Shown here in pieces: positions 44,463-53,305 of a DNA stretch of 64,000 bases. The stretch covers positions 53,756 to 117,755 of the forward strand of contig NZ_FCOX02000026.1 of NCBI RefSeq assembly GCF_900044055.2, given 5' to 3'. A program made the position numbers and the translations under genes. This DNA is from Caballeronia calidae (lineage in GTDB: Bacteria; Pseudomonadota; Gammaproteobacteria; Burkholderiales; Burkholderiaceae). Numbering within the stretch: position 1 is the stretch's first letter; each line of letters begins with the position of its first letter. Below the pieces are notes generated by a model. That model was not told where the DNA came from and ran no database searches. It saw only the letters and a program-made list of their open reading frames with translations.

Positions 44463-45070
44463 GGATGTCCGCGTTCGAACGGGTGTCGTAGCTGTCGGGA
44501 TGCGGCATGCCGATTCCGGAAGGGTCATGCGAGACCATCAGGCACGTGAGTTCGTCGATGCAGACGCCTGATCGGTTTGAAGGGATTTTGATCGCCGTGT
44601 CCACTTTTGCCTATCGGCTCCAACGAAACACGATCACTCATTGCGTCGGGCCGTTTCGGAATTCCCCCTGTAATTAATACTTCACTACACCGCAACGGGG
44701 CGAGCAATCCGTAGCATCTTCCTGTATGAGCTAAAGAAATCCGTAGGTCTTGCCGTAAAAGCATTTATAAGGCTCGGCCATACGGTAATTTTGGCCAGTC
44801 TTTGTGATTCTCTTCCGCCAAGCTAGCTCGCATGCACGCCGTGCAGCGCCAGTGAGGCTCATCCATTAAACCCGCTGCCATGCCGCGAAAGTCGCGGCGG
44901 GTCAGCTATCGCGCTGCATCCGTATGGGGTACTTACGGATTCGTGAAAGTCGGTCCTTTCATCGGTTAGTTACTGATTTATATCGACGACTGGTGATTGG
45001 ACCAAAGCCCTAGGGTCATCAGTTTGCGCCGCCTTAGGTTTAGAAAATAAAATACGCATTACTAAATACA
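44463..45070. other. Intergenic region before the glycosidase gene
   Basis: About 600 bases, AT-rich from 44630, with no convincing long gene. It holds a hairpin (CCGCG-AAAGT-CGCGG at about 44882-44896, with a further CCCGC/GCGGG layer) and AT-rich DNA immediately before the lipoprotein gene that probably contains its promoter. A 69-codon GTG-started frame on the minus strand (44604-44395) encodes a protein-like stretch (SGVCIDELTCLMVSHDPSGI) but overlaps the transporter end; I would not call it. Confidence 0.35.
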
Positions 45071-46168
45071 ATGACCAATCAAAATCAAGCGAGCAATTCT
45101 TTGCTCGACCGTTTCCCTCTCGGCAAGATTTCAGCTATCGCCGTTGCAGTCACCACCAGCCTGATGCTCGCAGCTTGCGGCGGCGGCAGCGAAGGCACCG
45201 TCGATGCCGCCACGGTCAAGGCCGCCGATATGCCCGAGGCGACCGCGAAGGCTGCCACCACTGGTTCGATCTTTTATGGCATGAACGGTCACATCACCAA
45301 CGGCGGCGCGTACGACAACACGTCCTACGCGACGCAGCTCTCGCAACTGCAAGACCTCGGCGTGAAGATCTTCCGCAACGACGTGTACAACCTGGCCTCG
45401 GCCAAGGTGCTCGCGACGGTTGCCAAGCAGTTCGCGGCAGGCGGCGTTCAGGTGTATCCGGTGATGCTGCTCGGCCTCGGTTTCGATACCGAGGAAGCGG
45501 CCTACAACGCCGGCTACACGATGGGCCAACAGACGGCGCAGACGTACAAGTACGCCTACTACGAAGTTGCGAATGAGCTCGACTCAGCCGCGCTGGCCGG
45601 CAACTACGACGGCAACATCTGGTATCAGTACAGCAACCAGCCGTTCATGATCGCGCGCGGCGTCATTCGCGGCATGATCGCAGGTGTGAAGTCGGTCGAC
45701 AGCTCGGCGAAGATCATCGTCGATGGCACGTGGAAGCATATTGCGTTCTTCCAGATGCTCCTCGACGGCTCGCAGCCCGACGGCACGCACGGTCACCCGA
45801 CGGTCAGCTGGGATATCACCGCATGGCACTGGTACTCCGACCAGGGCGACATGACCCATGCCTGCGGCGGCACGGGATGCCACGACATTCTCGGCATCAT
45901 CAGCTCGTTCGGCAGACCGGTCTGGATCAACGAGTACGGCGTGCGTCCGGAATACGGCTCGAATGACGCCATCGCCGCTTACCTGACCGGGAATCTGATG
46001 ATGCTGCAGTACTACACGCAGGCGTCGAAGTACAACATCCAGTCCATACAGGGCTTCGAGTTGTACGACTCCCAGGAAGGCAATTACGGAATGCTGCAAA
46101 GCGACGGCAAGACAAAGAAAGCTGCGTACACGGCATTCAAGAACTTCGTCGCGAGCCACCCCAAATAA
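45071..46168 (+). CDS. Lipoprotein glycoside hydrolase of clan A type
   Basis: The 365-aa product has a lipoprotein signal (ISAIAVAVTTSLMLAACGGG; lipidated Cys36), a low-complexity linker to about 64 and a TIM-barrel-like catalytic domain. Glu169 in YYEVANELDS fits the acid/base NE motif, and Glu288 in PVWINEYGVRPE fits the nucleophile after strand 7. This arrangement is typical of clan GH-A enzymes (GH5/GH39 relatives). It should act on an exopolysaccharide or host glycan at the outer membrane or cell surface. No polysaccharide operon adjoins it, so the substrate is unknown. Confidence 0.72.
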   Translation: MTNQNQASNSLLDRFPLGKISAIAVAVTTSLMLAACGGGSEGTVDAATVKAADMPEATAKAATTGSIFYGMNGHITNGGAYDNTSYATQLSQLQDLGVKIFRNDVYNLASAKVLATVAKQFAAGGVQVYPVMLLGLGFDTEEAAYNAGYTMGQQTAQTYKYAYYEVANELDSAALAGNYDGNIWYQYSNQPFMIARGVIRGMIAGVKSVDSSAKIIVDGTWKHIAFFQMLLDGSQPDGTHGHPTVSWDITAWHWYSDQGDMTHACGGTGCHDILGIISSFGRPVWINEYGVRPEYGSNDAIAAYLTGNLMMLQYYTQASKYNIQSIQGFELYDSQEGNYGMLQSDGKTKKAAYTAFKNFVASHPK

Positions 46169-46178
46169 GCCGGCAGCG

Positions 46179-46220
46179 CCGGACACGGCCAATGTCCCGA
46201 CGACTTATCGCCGTGTCCGG
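46179..46220 (+). terminator. Inverted repeat after the glycosidase gene
   Basis: CCGGACACGGC (46179-46189) and GCCGTGTCCGG (46210-46220) are perfect 11-bp complements with a 20-base loop, beginning 11 bases after the stop. There is no T-run, so it is a weak or factor-dependent terminator or mRNA-stabilising hairpin. Confidence 0.5.
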
Positions 46221-46295
46221 GCAAATAACCCTTCGCTCCGCCGATCGCTCGCAACGACGTCTCCGGCACTGTGTCATGCCATCCGGCGCACCAAC

Positions 46296-47330
46296 CTTCG
46301 AAAGGAAATAGTCGACCGAAGCGCTAGCCTGATGATACGTCACGCGGCCTACCGTCCCACCGCTCACGGGTGCGCCGTGAACGTACACGTAGGATGTATT
46401 CAACGCCAGGCTCGGCGTCACCCAGTAGCCTGCATCGGCTTCGGCTGTGTTGAAGACGGCATTGCCGGAATAGCCATGTGGATTCAGCGCGGCAATCGCT
46501 CCGAGATCTCAATATTGAACATTGGTATAGACAGCAGCGAGCCTGAAGTTGCCCACCGAATAGCCGACCGCGGCCGCGATGGTTTGAAGCGTCTGAACTG
46601 ATGCGTAGCCGGAAAAAATCGTATACGCGCTCATGTTCGATGCAGTGGTGCTCGAAGACGGATTGTTGCCGTAGTACGAGAAGTTGGGCTCGCGTGCATT
46701 CAGATAAGAGGCTGCAACGGAAATGGGCCCTTGCGCGTTCGACGCCACGAGCGAATAGACGCGATTTCTCTGGAAGTCACCCGCCGTTCTACCCAGGCTG
46801 AAAAGCCCGCCGAATTTGAGCCCCCGATAGTCCTTGCTTGCATATTTGATCGCGTTGTTGACCCGGTAGTCGTTCCCCAGGTTGTTGAATTCCGCAGGCT
46901 GATTCACGATGAAACCCGTACTGGCACGGATCGGTGCGACGTAATCAACGACGAGATCATACTGGCGACCGAGCGTTGCCGTACCATAGGGCGTATCGAG
47001 GCCCACGTAGGCCTGCCGTCCGAACATGGAATTGCCCTGCCCCAACGCGCCCGTCAATGGCGAATAGCCGCTCTCCAGCCTGAAGATCGCCTTGTAGCCG
47101 CCCCCAAGATCCTCCGTCCCGATCAAGCCCCAACGATTCCCCTGCAGCCATCCGGCCTGCATTGCATACAGCTTTGAACCGTTGCTGTTCTGCGAATAAA
47201 GGAAACCTGCGTCGATAACGCCGTAAAGCGTGACGCTGCTTTGCGCGTAAGCAACACTCGATAACGCCGCGAGCACGGCGAATGTTCTACTTATTAACGA
47301 CAAACGCCTTTCGGAGTCGCCGCGTGGCAT
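46296..47330 (-). pseudogene. Burkholderia-type outer-membrane porin, interrupted
   Basis: The frame starts with a signal peptide (RRLSLISRTFAVLAALSSVA YAQ) and the classic general-porin opening SSVTLYGVIDAGFLYSQNSN. It continues through GSKLYAMQAGWLQGNRWGLI, YVGLDTPYGTATLGRQYDLV and further strands. An in-frame TGA at 46511-46509 stops it after VYTNVQY. The same frame then continues with DLGAIAALNPHGYSGNAVFN and ALNTSYVYVHGAPVSGG to VDYFLSK at about 46296. There homology ends, without the terminal strands or the final aromatic residue. It has thus suffered both a nonsense codon and a 3' truncation. It lies 12 bases after the decayed permease. Confidence 0.82.
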
Positions 47331-47341
47331 TGGCTCGAAGT

Positions 47342-48176
47342 TCAGGTTCCGACCGCTTGCCCGGAATCGGATGGCGCGCGCTCGCTCGCGTCTTGTGTCA
47401 GTGGTTCGATTTTCCCGACGATCACGAGGTAGCTGAACGCCCCCAGGAAACAGAACCCGCCTGCGACGCACAACGGAATCGTGAAGGAGCCTTTCGTGAT
47501 CGCAAGCATCACGCCGGTGAACGTCGTGATCAGGATGCCTGCAAGGTTCGACGCGAAGTTCTGAACGCCTCCGATCGATGCGACGTAATCCGGCGTCGGC
47601 GCGACGTCTCCCGGAAGCGACCAGATGCTTGCCGCGGCGAAAGCGAGACTGCCGTAGGCGATTGCGAAGAACGCGAGCATCAGATAGATGTTCGACGTGA
47701 AGGCGCACAACGTGATCACCGATGACATCAGCATCCCGCCTACCCTTGCTGCGTTGAACAACTGGCTGTGCAATCGTTTCTTCCGCGCCGGTCAGTTCGC
47801 ATTTCGACTTGTTGCGATAAATTGCGAACCACCCGACGATCCACACGAAACCGACAACTCCGGTGATAACAAACGACGCTTCCCAGCCAAACGAGCTGAT
47901 GATCAACGCGACAACCGGAATCGACAGCGCCGAGCCCACGCGCGAGCCGCTGTCGAAAATGCTGGTTGCGAACGCGCGCTGCTCAGGCTTGAACCATTGA
48001 GAGACGAGCTTGGCGCAAGACGGATAGGCCCCCGCCTCACCCACGCCCAGCATCAGGCGGCACCCGAACATGCCCGTCACGGTCGTCGCCGCAGCGATAA
48101 GCGGGGTAAATAGCGACCACCAGCCGACCGCCAGAGGCAGCGCAATGCGCGCACCGACGCGGTCGCGGCCGACCAT
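47342..48176 (-). pseudogene. Truncated and internally deleted MFS permease (ACS family)
   Basis: From 48176 to about 47770 the frame encodes TM3-TM6 of an anion:cation symporter (GRDRVGARIALPLAVGWWSL, MLGVGEAGAYPSCAKLVSQW). It breaks near 47773, and the last third continues in another frame (NAARVGGMLMSSVITLCAFT, SLPGDVAPTPDYVASIGGVQ) to TGA 47342. The first two helices and roughly 100-150 central residues are missing. In life it probably exported or imported an organic acid together with the porin. Confidence 0.8.
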
Positions 48177-48354
48177 GCCGGATTACCTGCCGGTGATCGG
48201 GCCGTCATCGGCCGACAAGCGCGTGATCTATGCGTTCGGGCATCAGCATCTGGGCATCACGCTCGGCGGCGCGACGGGCGAATTGGTGGCGCAACTCGTC
48301 GACGGGAAGCGAACGACGGTGCTGGAGCGGTTTTCGGTCAGCCGTTTCAGCTAG
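48166..48354 (+). pseudogene. C-terminal remnant of a DadA-like FAD oxidoreductase
   Basis: A frame without a start codes for RPTMPDYLPVIGPSSADKRV, IYAFGHQHLGITLGGATGEL and VAQLVDGKR to TAG 48352-48354. This is the conserved C-terminal block of D-amino-acid dehydrogenase-like FAD-dependent oxidoreductases (PDYLPVIG, FGHxHLGxTL). The remaining 340 or so residues are absent. Its 5' edge abuts head-to-head with the truncated permease, marking a rearrangement junction near 48165-48176. Confidence 0.78.
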
Positions 48355-48461
48355 CACCTCGCACGGGCTGGCAGCGAGCTGCGGATGCACGGAGACGGAG
48401 TTCGATCCGCCGAATCGGCGTGGACCGCCGATCCGGCGGTTAAATCACCAGAAGCTCGACA

Positions 48462-48704
48462 CTAGCGCAGCACCGCTTTGACGCTTGCCGGATCCAGGTC
48501 GTTAGGCGCGGTCAAGGTGAATTTGACCACTCTGCCGTCCGCTTCGATCGACGCATCCACGGCCGTCACGCCCATGTTGTACGGCGCGGCATTGAGCGCC
48601 TGCATGACCGCATTCTCGAGCGGACCGACGTTCGTCGGGTTCATGAATCCGACGAAGTTATTGGCAAGTTCCGTTGTTTTCAGACTCACGACAGTATCCG
48701 GCAT
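48462..48704 (-). CDS. Unknown 80-aa protein, last gene of the MACPF operon
   Basis: The start at 48704 is fixed by a perfect AGGAGGT 4 bases upstream. The product (MPDTVVSLKTTELANNFVGF onward) looks like a small alpha/beta protein: one helix (LENAVMQALNA) followed by two strands (VTAVDASIEADGRVVKFTLT). There is no signal peptide or membrane helix. It lies 71 bases after the 107-aa gene on the same strand. It could be a small partner, immunity or chaperone protein for the MACPF product; I do not recognise a family. Confidence 0.7.
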   Translation of the reverse strand: MPDTVVSLKTTELANNFVGFMNPTNVGPLENAVMQALNAAPYNMGVTAVDASIEADGRVVKFTLTAPNDLDPASVKAVLR

Positions 48705-48775
48705 ACGACCTCCTGAAAAAGTTTTTTCGTCCTTCGGACTTCCAATCAATTAGCGCGACCCAAAACGACATCGAA

Positions 48776-49099
48776 CTAACTGACGTTGATCAGCCCGAGT
48801 TCGTTACCCAGCGTAGTGCCCGTGATGCTGTATCGCGCGGTCTTGCCGCAGCCTTTCTCGAATGTGAAAGCCTGCTGCGCTTCGTTGTCCTTGCCCCAGA
48901 CCACAATGGCCTTCAGCTTGACCTTCGAGCCATCGGGCACGCCCAGCGACGCGAGATCGACCGTATGTTCCTTGCCTAGCGGAATGTCGCTGTTATCGGG
49001 ATATGTCTTGCCGTCGCCGCCCGTGGCCGGCGCGGCGATCACGTGTAGTTTGGCGACGAATCCCCCGCCGTTCTTCAGGCTGATTTTTTCGATGTTCAT
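48776..49099 (-). CDS. Unknown 107-aa beta-rich protein of the MACPF operon
   Basis: The start at 49099 follows GGAGGAAGG. The sequence alternates hydrophobic and polar residues (VAKLHVIAAPA, KVKLKAIVVWGKD, QQAFTFEKGCGKTARYSITG), suggesting a single beta-sandwich domain of the size seen in small lectin-like or cytolysin partner proteins. A single Cys lies in EKGCGK. No signal peptide is seen. It follows the MACPF gene by 57 bases. In two-component fungal and bacterial pore formers a small beta-sandwich protein supplies membrane binding; this analogy is inference only, and no aegerolysin signature is claimed. Confidence 0.7.
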   Translation of the reverse strand: MNIEKISLKNGGGFVAKLHVIAAPATGGDGKTYPDNSDIPLGKEHTVDLASLGVPDGSKVKLKAIVVWGKDNEAQQAFTFEKGCGKTARYSITGTTLGNELGLINVS

Positions 49100-49156
49100 G
49101 TTCCTTCCTCCGCAGTCTCGCCGCCCGCCGACGATGGGAGCGGCATCGCATTCATG

Positions 49157-51220
49157 TCAGATGTCCACCTCCTCTCCTCCCGGCTTGACCGGCTGTGGTT
49201 GAGCTGGCGGTTCGCCCGCCTGCACGGGAACCGGCTGCGCTGCAACGGGCGGCGCAACCGGCGGCGCAACCGGCTGCGGCGGCGAAGGCGTCCGCGGTTC
49301 ATTGACATCGATCGCCGGACTCGCATCGAAACTGATTTCCTCGCTGCCGCGCTGGCTGATGACGTGCTCCTTGAGCATCTGCGCGCGATAGTCATCCCAG
49401 TCGATGGGCGTCGACAGCTTGCTCGCAAGATCGCTTCTCTCCAGCACGATCGGCACGATCGCCTTCTTGAGCTCGAGCGGCAACAGCGACAAGAGGGGCA
49501 CGACGTCGGCGAAAGCGATCGCGTTCCACCATCCCGCATGACTGAGCGTCGCCGCCCAACCGTAGGGATCCAGCGCGAGCGCCGGATTGCCGCCCGACGC
49601 GGTCACTTCGATCGCCTGATCGTTCGATTCATAGAGCTTGGTCGACGTTTCCTTCGACTTGAAGCCGCTGCGCGCGCTCGCCGTCACGGCCTTGTAGGTT
49701 CCCTGCACATCGGCGCTGAACTCGCGCGCGCGTTCGTTCTTGTCGGTGGTCGCTTCGAGCTTGCGGTCTTGCCGATAAATCAGCTTGCCGCCGAAGATCG
49801 TGCGCAGCGGCACATGCGTGCCGTAGCTGTCGAGAATGCGCGCGAGCGCGCCGACGCAATCCGCTTTCGCGTTGCTTTTCGCAAGCGCAGCGAGCTGGCT
49901 GACTTCGTCGAACAAGGGTTTGGAGAGCGTGATGCTGCGCGGATCGATGACCGCTTCGCCGCGCGCGACGAGATATTCCACGCGCAGATGCAACTGACTG
50001 CTCGCGGTTTCGTTCGAGCGCGTCGTCTCGTCTTTGTAATCCGACTTGACGGACAAGCTCGCCGCCTTGCCCTCGACGCCAACCGAACCGCCGACGTTCC
50101 ACGAAAGCGATGACGAGATCGCGTCGAGCGTGCGCACCTGCGTCGCCGATGCCGAGAAGCGCGTCGATGTGACCGGGCGCACGACCGTCAGGAAATCAGC
50201 GGTGGAATCGCCATCGAACGCAGGGCGCATTGCGCGTTCGAGCTCGTAACTGCCATCGGAGGCGAGCACGAAGCGCAAGCCGTGCAGATGACGCATCGCC
50301 GCGAGCAGCGCGGTTTGCTCCCCAATGTCCATGCGATCGAACACGTCCACCGGCGCACCGACAGGCGTGCTCGGCCGCCCGAGCAATGGCGATAGCATGT
50401 CTTGCGTATCGCGCAGGCTCGGCGTCGTGCCCGGTGCACTCGATGGCGTCGCGGCGACAGCGCTCGATCCTGCTCCGGACGATGCACCCGCCGGCGTCGC
50501 GGCGTTGCGTTTGCGCGGGGTCTCGAAGCGAAAGCGCAGGTACTGCAGCTTTTCGTCGGCTTTACCGAGCTTGCTGCCGACGGTTTCGAACGGCTCCATG
50601 TCGAGCGGCACGGGCTTTTGCGCGGTATCGAGAAAAGGCAGATCGGCCGGCGCCTCGTCCTTCAGAAACGCACGCAAATCCTTGAGCGTCTTGTCTTCGC
50701 TGCCGCCGGGCCAGTCGATCTCCTTGGGCTTGCCGCCCTCTTTGAGCAGCAGCAATTTGTAGTTCTTGATGGGCGCGGGTTTGGATTCGCGCTCCACTTC
50801 CAGTTGATCGAGCCGTCGCAGATACGTGCCGGCCTCGTCGGCGGTGTCGACGGGTTCGCCGTCGATGACGAACACATCCGCGCTGCCGACGATATCCGTG
50901 TTGTTCTCGCGAAACCGCGCGAGCGTCTCGTCGGGGCGAACGAATACTTGATGCTTCTTGCCCTTCTTGTCGATGAATGTGATCGTGCGGCGAATCGGCA
51001 CGATCGCCACGATCATGTTATCGGTGATCGGCGTCGCATCTTCCCTGGCGTCGGCGACCGCCTTGAGCGCGTCCGCAGTGTCGCCGCAGCGAAACTGGTC
51101 GTCCCTGTCCATTTCGCCCGTGCTGACGAAGACCTTGCGCAGAACGGCGAGCGTCGCGGCGTCGGGCGCGGCGTCTGCGCGCGACTTGCCATCGCGCGCC
51201 TGGAGCGTGTAGCTGATCAT
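49157..51220 (-). CDS. MACPF (perforin-like) domain protein with novel N-terminal half
   Basis: The 687-aa product carries the MACPF signature near residues 464-480 (DSYGTHVPLRTIFGGKL; YGTH at 466-469 and the GG pair at 477-478). The flanking region (about 295-620) has the alternating Ser/Thr/charged segments that become membrane hairpins (for example about 380-410 and 500-540). N-terminal residues 75-145 and 150-235 look like two beta-grasp-type repeats (RRTITFIDKKGKKHQVFVRP; NYKLLLLKEGGKPKEIDWPG). An Ala/Ser/Pro linker spans 236-290, and a Pro/Val/Ala-rich tail 641-687. There is no signal peptide, so release would need lysis or a dedicated system. AAAGGAGAGG precedes ATG 51220. It lies 18 bases after the 329-aa gene. 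Confidence 0.85.
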   Translation of the reverse strand: MISYTLQARDGKSRADAAPDAATLAVLRKVFVSTGEMDRDDQFRCGDTADALKAVADAREDATPITDNMIVAIVPIRRTITFIDKKGKKHQVFVRPDETLARFRENNTDIVGSADVFVIDGEPVDTADEAGTYLRRLDQLEVERESKPAPIKNYKLLLLKEGGKPKEIDWPGGSEDKTLKDLRAFLKDEAPADLPFLDTAQKPVPLDMEPFETVGSKLGKADEKLQYLRFRFETPRKRNAATPAGASSGAGSSAVAATPSSAPGTTPSLRDTQDMLSPLLGRPSTPVGAPVDVFDRMDIGEQTALLAAMRHLHGLRFVLASDGSYELERAMRPAFDGDSTADFLTVVRPVTSTRFSASATQVRTLDAISSSLSWNVGGSVGVEGKAASLSVKSDYKDETTRSNETASSQLHLRVEYLVARGEAVIDPRSITLSKPLFDEVSQLAALAKSNAKADCVGALARILDSYGTHVPLRTIFGGKLIYRQDRKLEATTDKNERAREFSADVQGTYKAVTASARSGFKSKETSTKLYESNDQAIEVTASGGNPALALDPYGWAATLSHAGWWNAIAFADVVPLLSLLPLELKKAIVPIVLERSDLASKLSTPIDWDDYRAQMLKEHVISQRGSEEISFDASPAIDVNEPRTPSPPQPVAPPVAPPVAAQPVPVQAGEPPAQPQPVKPGGEEVDI

Positions 51221-51238
51221 GTGAGCCTCTCCTTTGCG

Positions 51239-52228
51239 CTATGCCGGCGTGATCTTCTTGCGCGCGGCTTCCAGCGATTCCGCCGTATCGACGATGATCA
51301 ACGTGAGATCCACCGCCACTTCCCCGCCGGCTTCAGCGAGCACGATCGGCACGGCGGCTCGCGCGGGAATCGGCGTGCCATGCGCGAGATAACCCTTGCG
51401 CGCGGACGTTCCCGTCAACGCCGCTTGCAGCACCGCAGGTTGGACGGGCGTCGGAGCCGGAGAAGGCGTGGGCGTCGTCGGCATGGCGCTCGGTTTCGTC
51501 GCAATCGGCTTGGAGAAATCGGCGGGCACGTCGAAAAGTTCATCCGTCGCGACGACTTCGCGTTGCTCCACGCGTCCCGCGAAACCTACGGAGCTGAACT
51601 GCGTATCGACATCGAAAATGCCTTCGGTGGTTTTCAATTCGCGCAGATGCTTGATCAGCTTTGCGATGCCGTCCTTTGGCACGCTGCCGAGATAACGCCC
51701 GGGCGCATAAGCGGCCATCAGCGCTGCGAGCTCCTCGTATTCCTGACGCGAGCAGAAAGGCCCGAGATCGGTCCATCGCAAGCCGGCTGCATCGACCTTG
51801 ATGATCGGAACGACTTTGAGCGTGATGATCTGGCGATCGTCGGCGTCGATGTCCGCGCCATCGAGCCCGATCTCCTCGCGCGGCACCGCGCAAAGCGCGC
51901 GATTACTGTCGCCCCAATGATCGATCAGAACGGAGCCCGTGCTGTCGACACCATTCGGATCGAAGTTGTCCGCGCTTTGCACCGTGACGGCTCGCGTGGG
52001 TGCGCCGGGACGTTCGCGGCCACGCACTTCGAGCCGGGCCTGAAAGCCGCGCCGGCCCGCGCCCGAAACAGAAAACATGAACGGCTGATTGCGGACGACG
52101 AAGAGCATCGTTCCGCCGCTTGAAGAACCATCGACAAAGAAGCCGCCCGGCTTTCCCGCTCCATTTTCGATCTTGATGCCGATCCGGCCGCGCTCGATGT
52201 TTTCAGAGACCTTTCCGCTTATTGGCAT
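51239..52228 (-). CDS. Unknown 329-aa protein, first gene of the MACPF operon
   Basis: GGAGG 8 bases upstream fixes ATG 52228. The N-terminal domain (about 1-150) is beta-rich with many Gly (GRIGIKIENGAGKPGGFFVD, MLFVVRNQPFMFSVSGAGRR). A helical middle section (about 150-215: FCSRQEYEELAALMAAYAPG), a Pro/Thr/Ala linker (about 235-270) and a final strand-rich segment (AVPIVLAEAGGEVAVDLTLI) follow. No signal peptide is seen. The gene is tightly linked to the MACPF gene, so its product probably works with it, as receptor-binding or structural partner. Family not recognised. Confidence 0.7.
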   Translation of the reverse strand: MPISGKVSENIERGRIGIKIENGAGKPGGFFVDGSSSGGTMLFVVRNQPFMFSVSGAGRRGFQARLEVRGRERPGAPTRAVTVQSADNFDPNGVDSTGSVLIDHWGDSNRALCAVPREEIGLDGADIDADDRQIITLKVVPIIKVDAAGLRWTDLGPFCSRQEYEELAALMAAYAPGRYLGSVPKDGIAKLIKHLRELKTTEGIFDVDTQFSSVGFAGRVEQREVVATDELFDVPADFSKPIATKPSAMPTTPTPSPAPTPVQPAVLQAALTGTSARKGYLAHGTPIPARAAVPIVLAEAGGEVAVDLTLIIVDTAESLEAARKKITPA

Positions 52229-52660
52229 GATGCATCCTCCGGGTGTCATCGCTCAGCGACGACACATTATCGTAAGTCATCCATAACGAACGATCGAAAA
52301 AAAGAGAGTGAGTACGCGAAATTCAAGGCGCGCAATCGCGCGTGTCGCGCCGCGATTGCGCGATCCCGATGTGGTCCAGCTTTTTATGGTGGCTTTGCGG
52401 AAGCTGCGTTTTTCTGATGTTCTTAGGCGCCGCCGCCCGGTAAAAGAAGCGCGGCGTGGCGTATCTAACTTAGGATTTTTCAGACACTATAGGTATGCCA
52501 CTCTTTGCGTATTGACTGTCGATAAAATATGTGGTTCGAATATATTTTCTAACACACACGAGATCGCCTTATCGGATTAGCCGTTTCAGGAAAGAATTGG
52601 ATAACTAATTGTGGCAAGGCGCCCTATCATGTTATCGAGCGAGGCTTCATCGGAGGTCGT
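52229..52660. promoter_or_regulatory. Divergent control region of the MACPF/endolysin island
   Basis: This 432-base spacer separates the leftward MACPF operon from the rightward endolysin gene and is AT-rich at 52480-52620. It includes a perfect 12-bp inverted repeat: CGCGCAATCGCG (52329-52340) and CGCGATTGCGCG (52351-52362) with a 10-base loop. A TTGACT element lies near 52510 without a well-spaced -10. The repeat is not followed by a T-run, so it is more likely an operator or an RNA hairpin than a terminator. Confidence 0.6.
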
Positions 52661-53296
52661 ATGGACATCGAGACATTCCAGCGCGCGGCGAATCTTTCGC
52701 CTGCGCTCGCCGAACGCTGGCTTTTGCCGATTACATCGGCCGCGGAGGAGTTCGATATCAACTCGCCCGCGCGTCTTGCAGCATGGATCGCGCAAATGGG
52801 ACACGAGAGCGGCGGATTCAGGCTATTGAGCGAAAGCTTCAACTATGCGCCGGACGCACTGCGCATCTTTTCGCGCATTCCTGCAAACATGCGCGCGGAT
52901 CTCGGACGGCATGCCGGTGAAAAAGTCGTGCCGATCGAAAGGCAGGCGCAGATTGCGAACATCGCTTATGGCGGGCGATTCGGCAACGGCGACGCATCGA
53001 GCGGCGACGGCTGGCGATATCGTGGTCGCGGGCTGAAGCAGGTTACGTTCAAGGACAACTATCGCGATGCGGGCCGCGCGCTCGGCGTCGATCTCGTAGC
53101 CGACCCGGACCGGCTTGCAAATGATGATTTGCTGGCCGCACGCAGCGCGGGCTGGTACTGGAAATCGCGCGGTTGCAACGAGGCCGCCGATTCCAGCGAC
53201 TTCGACGCGTGCACGCGCGCGATCAATCCGGCGATGGACGGCAAGTCCGCACGCGACGCACGCTACAAGACGTGTTGTGCGGCGTTGCTGGTTTAG
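52661..53296 (+). CDS. GH19-family endolysin / chitinase-like muramidase
   Basis: The 211-aa single-domain protein resembles phage-type GH19 lysozymes: RLAAWIAQMGHESGGFRLLS with catalytic Glu49, then NIAYGGRFGNGD, the typical YRGRGLKQVTFKDNYRDAG and a C-terminal WYWKSRGCNEAAD. It would cleave the peptidoglycan glycan backbone. It lacks a signal peptide and a cell-wall-binding domain, as phage endolysins of Gram-negatives do. GGAGGT is 4 bases before ATG. The next gene starts 9 bases after the stop. Confidence 0.85.
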   Translation: MDIETFQRAANLSPALAERWLLPITSAAEEFDINSPARLAAWIAQMGHESGGFRLLSESFNYAPDALRIFSRIPANMRADLGRHAGEKVVPIERQAQIANIAYGGRFGNGDASSGDGWRYRGRGLKQVTFKDNYRDAGRALGVDLVADPDRLANDDLLAARSAGWYWKSRGCNEAADSSDFDACTRAINPAMDGKSARDARYKTCCAALLV

Positions 53297-53305
53297 CAAA
53301 AAGAC

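Noticed and set aside
50402..52123. A 573-codon + strand frame opposite the MACPF and 329-aa genes
   Set aside because: It crosses the junction of two genes with good ribosome sites and has no protein-like features.
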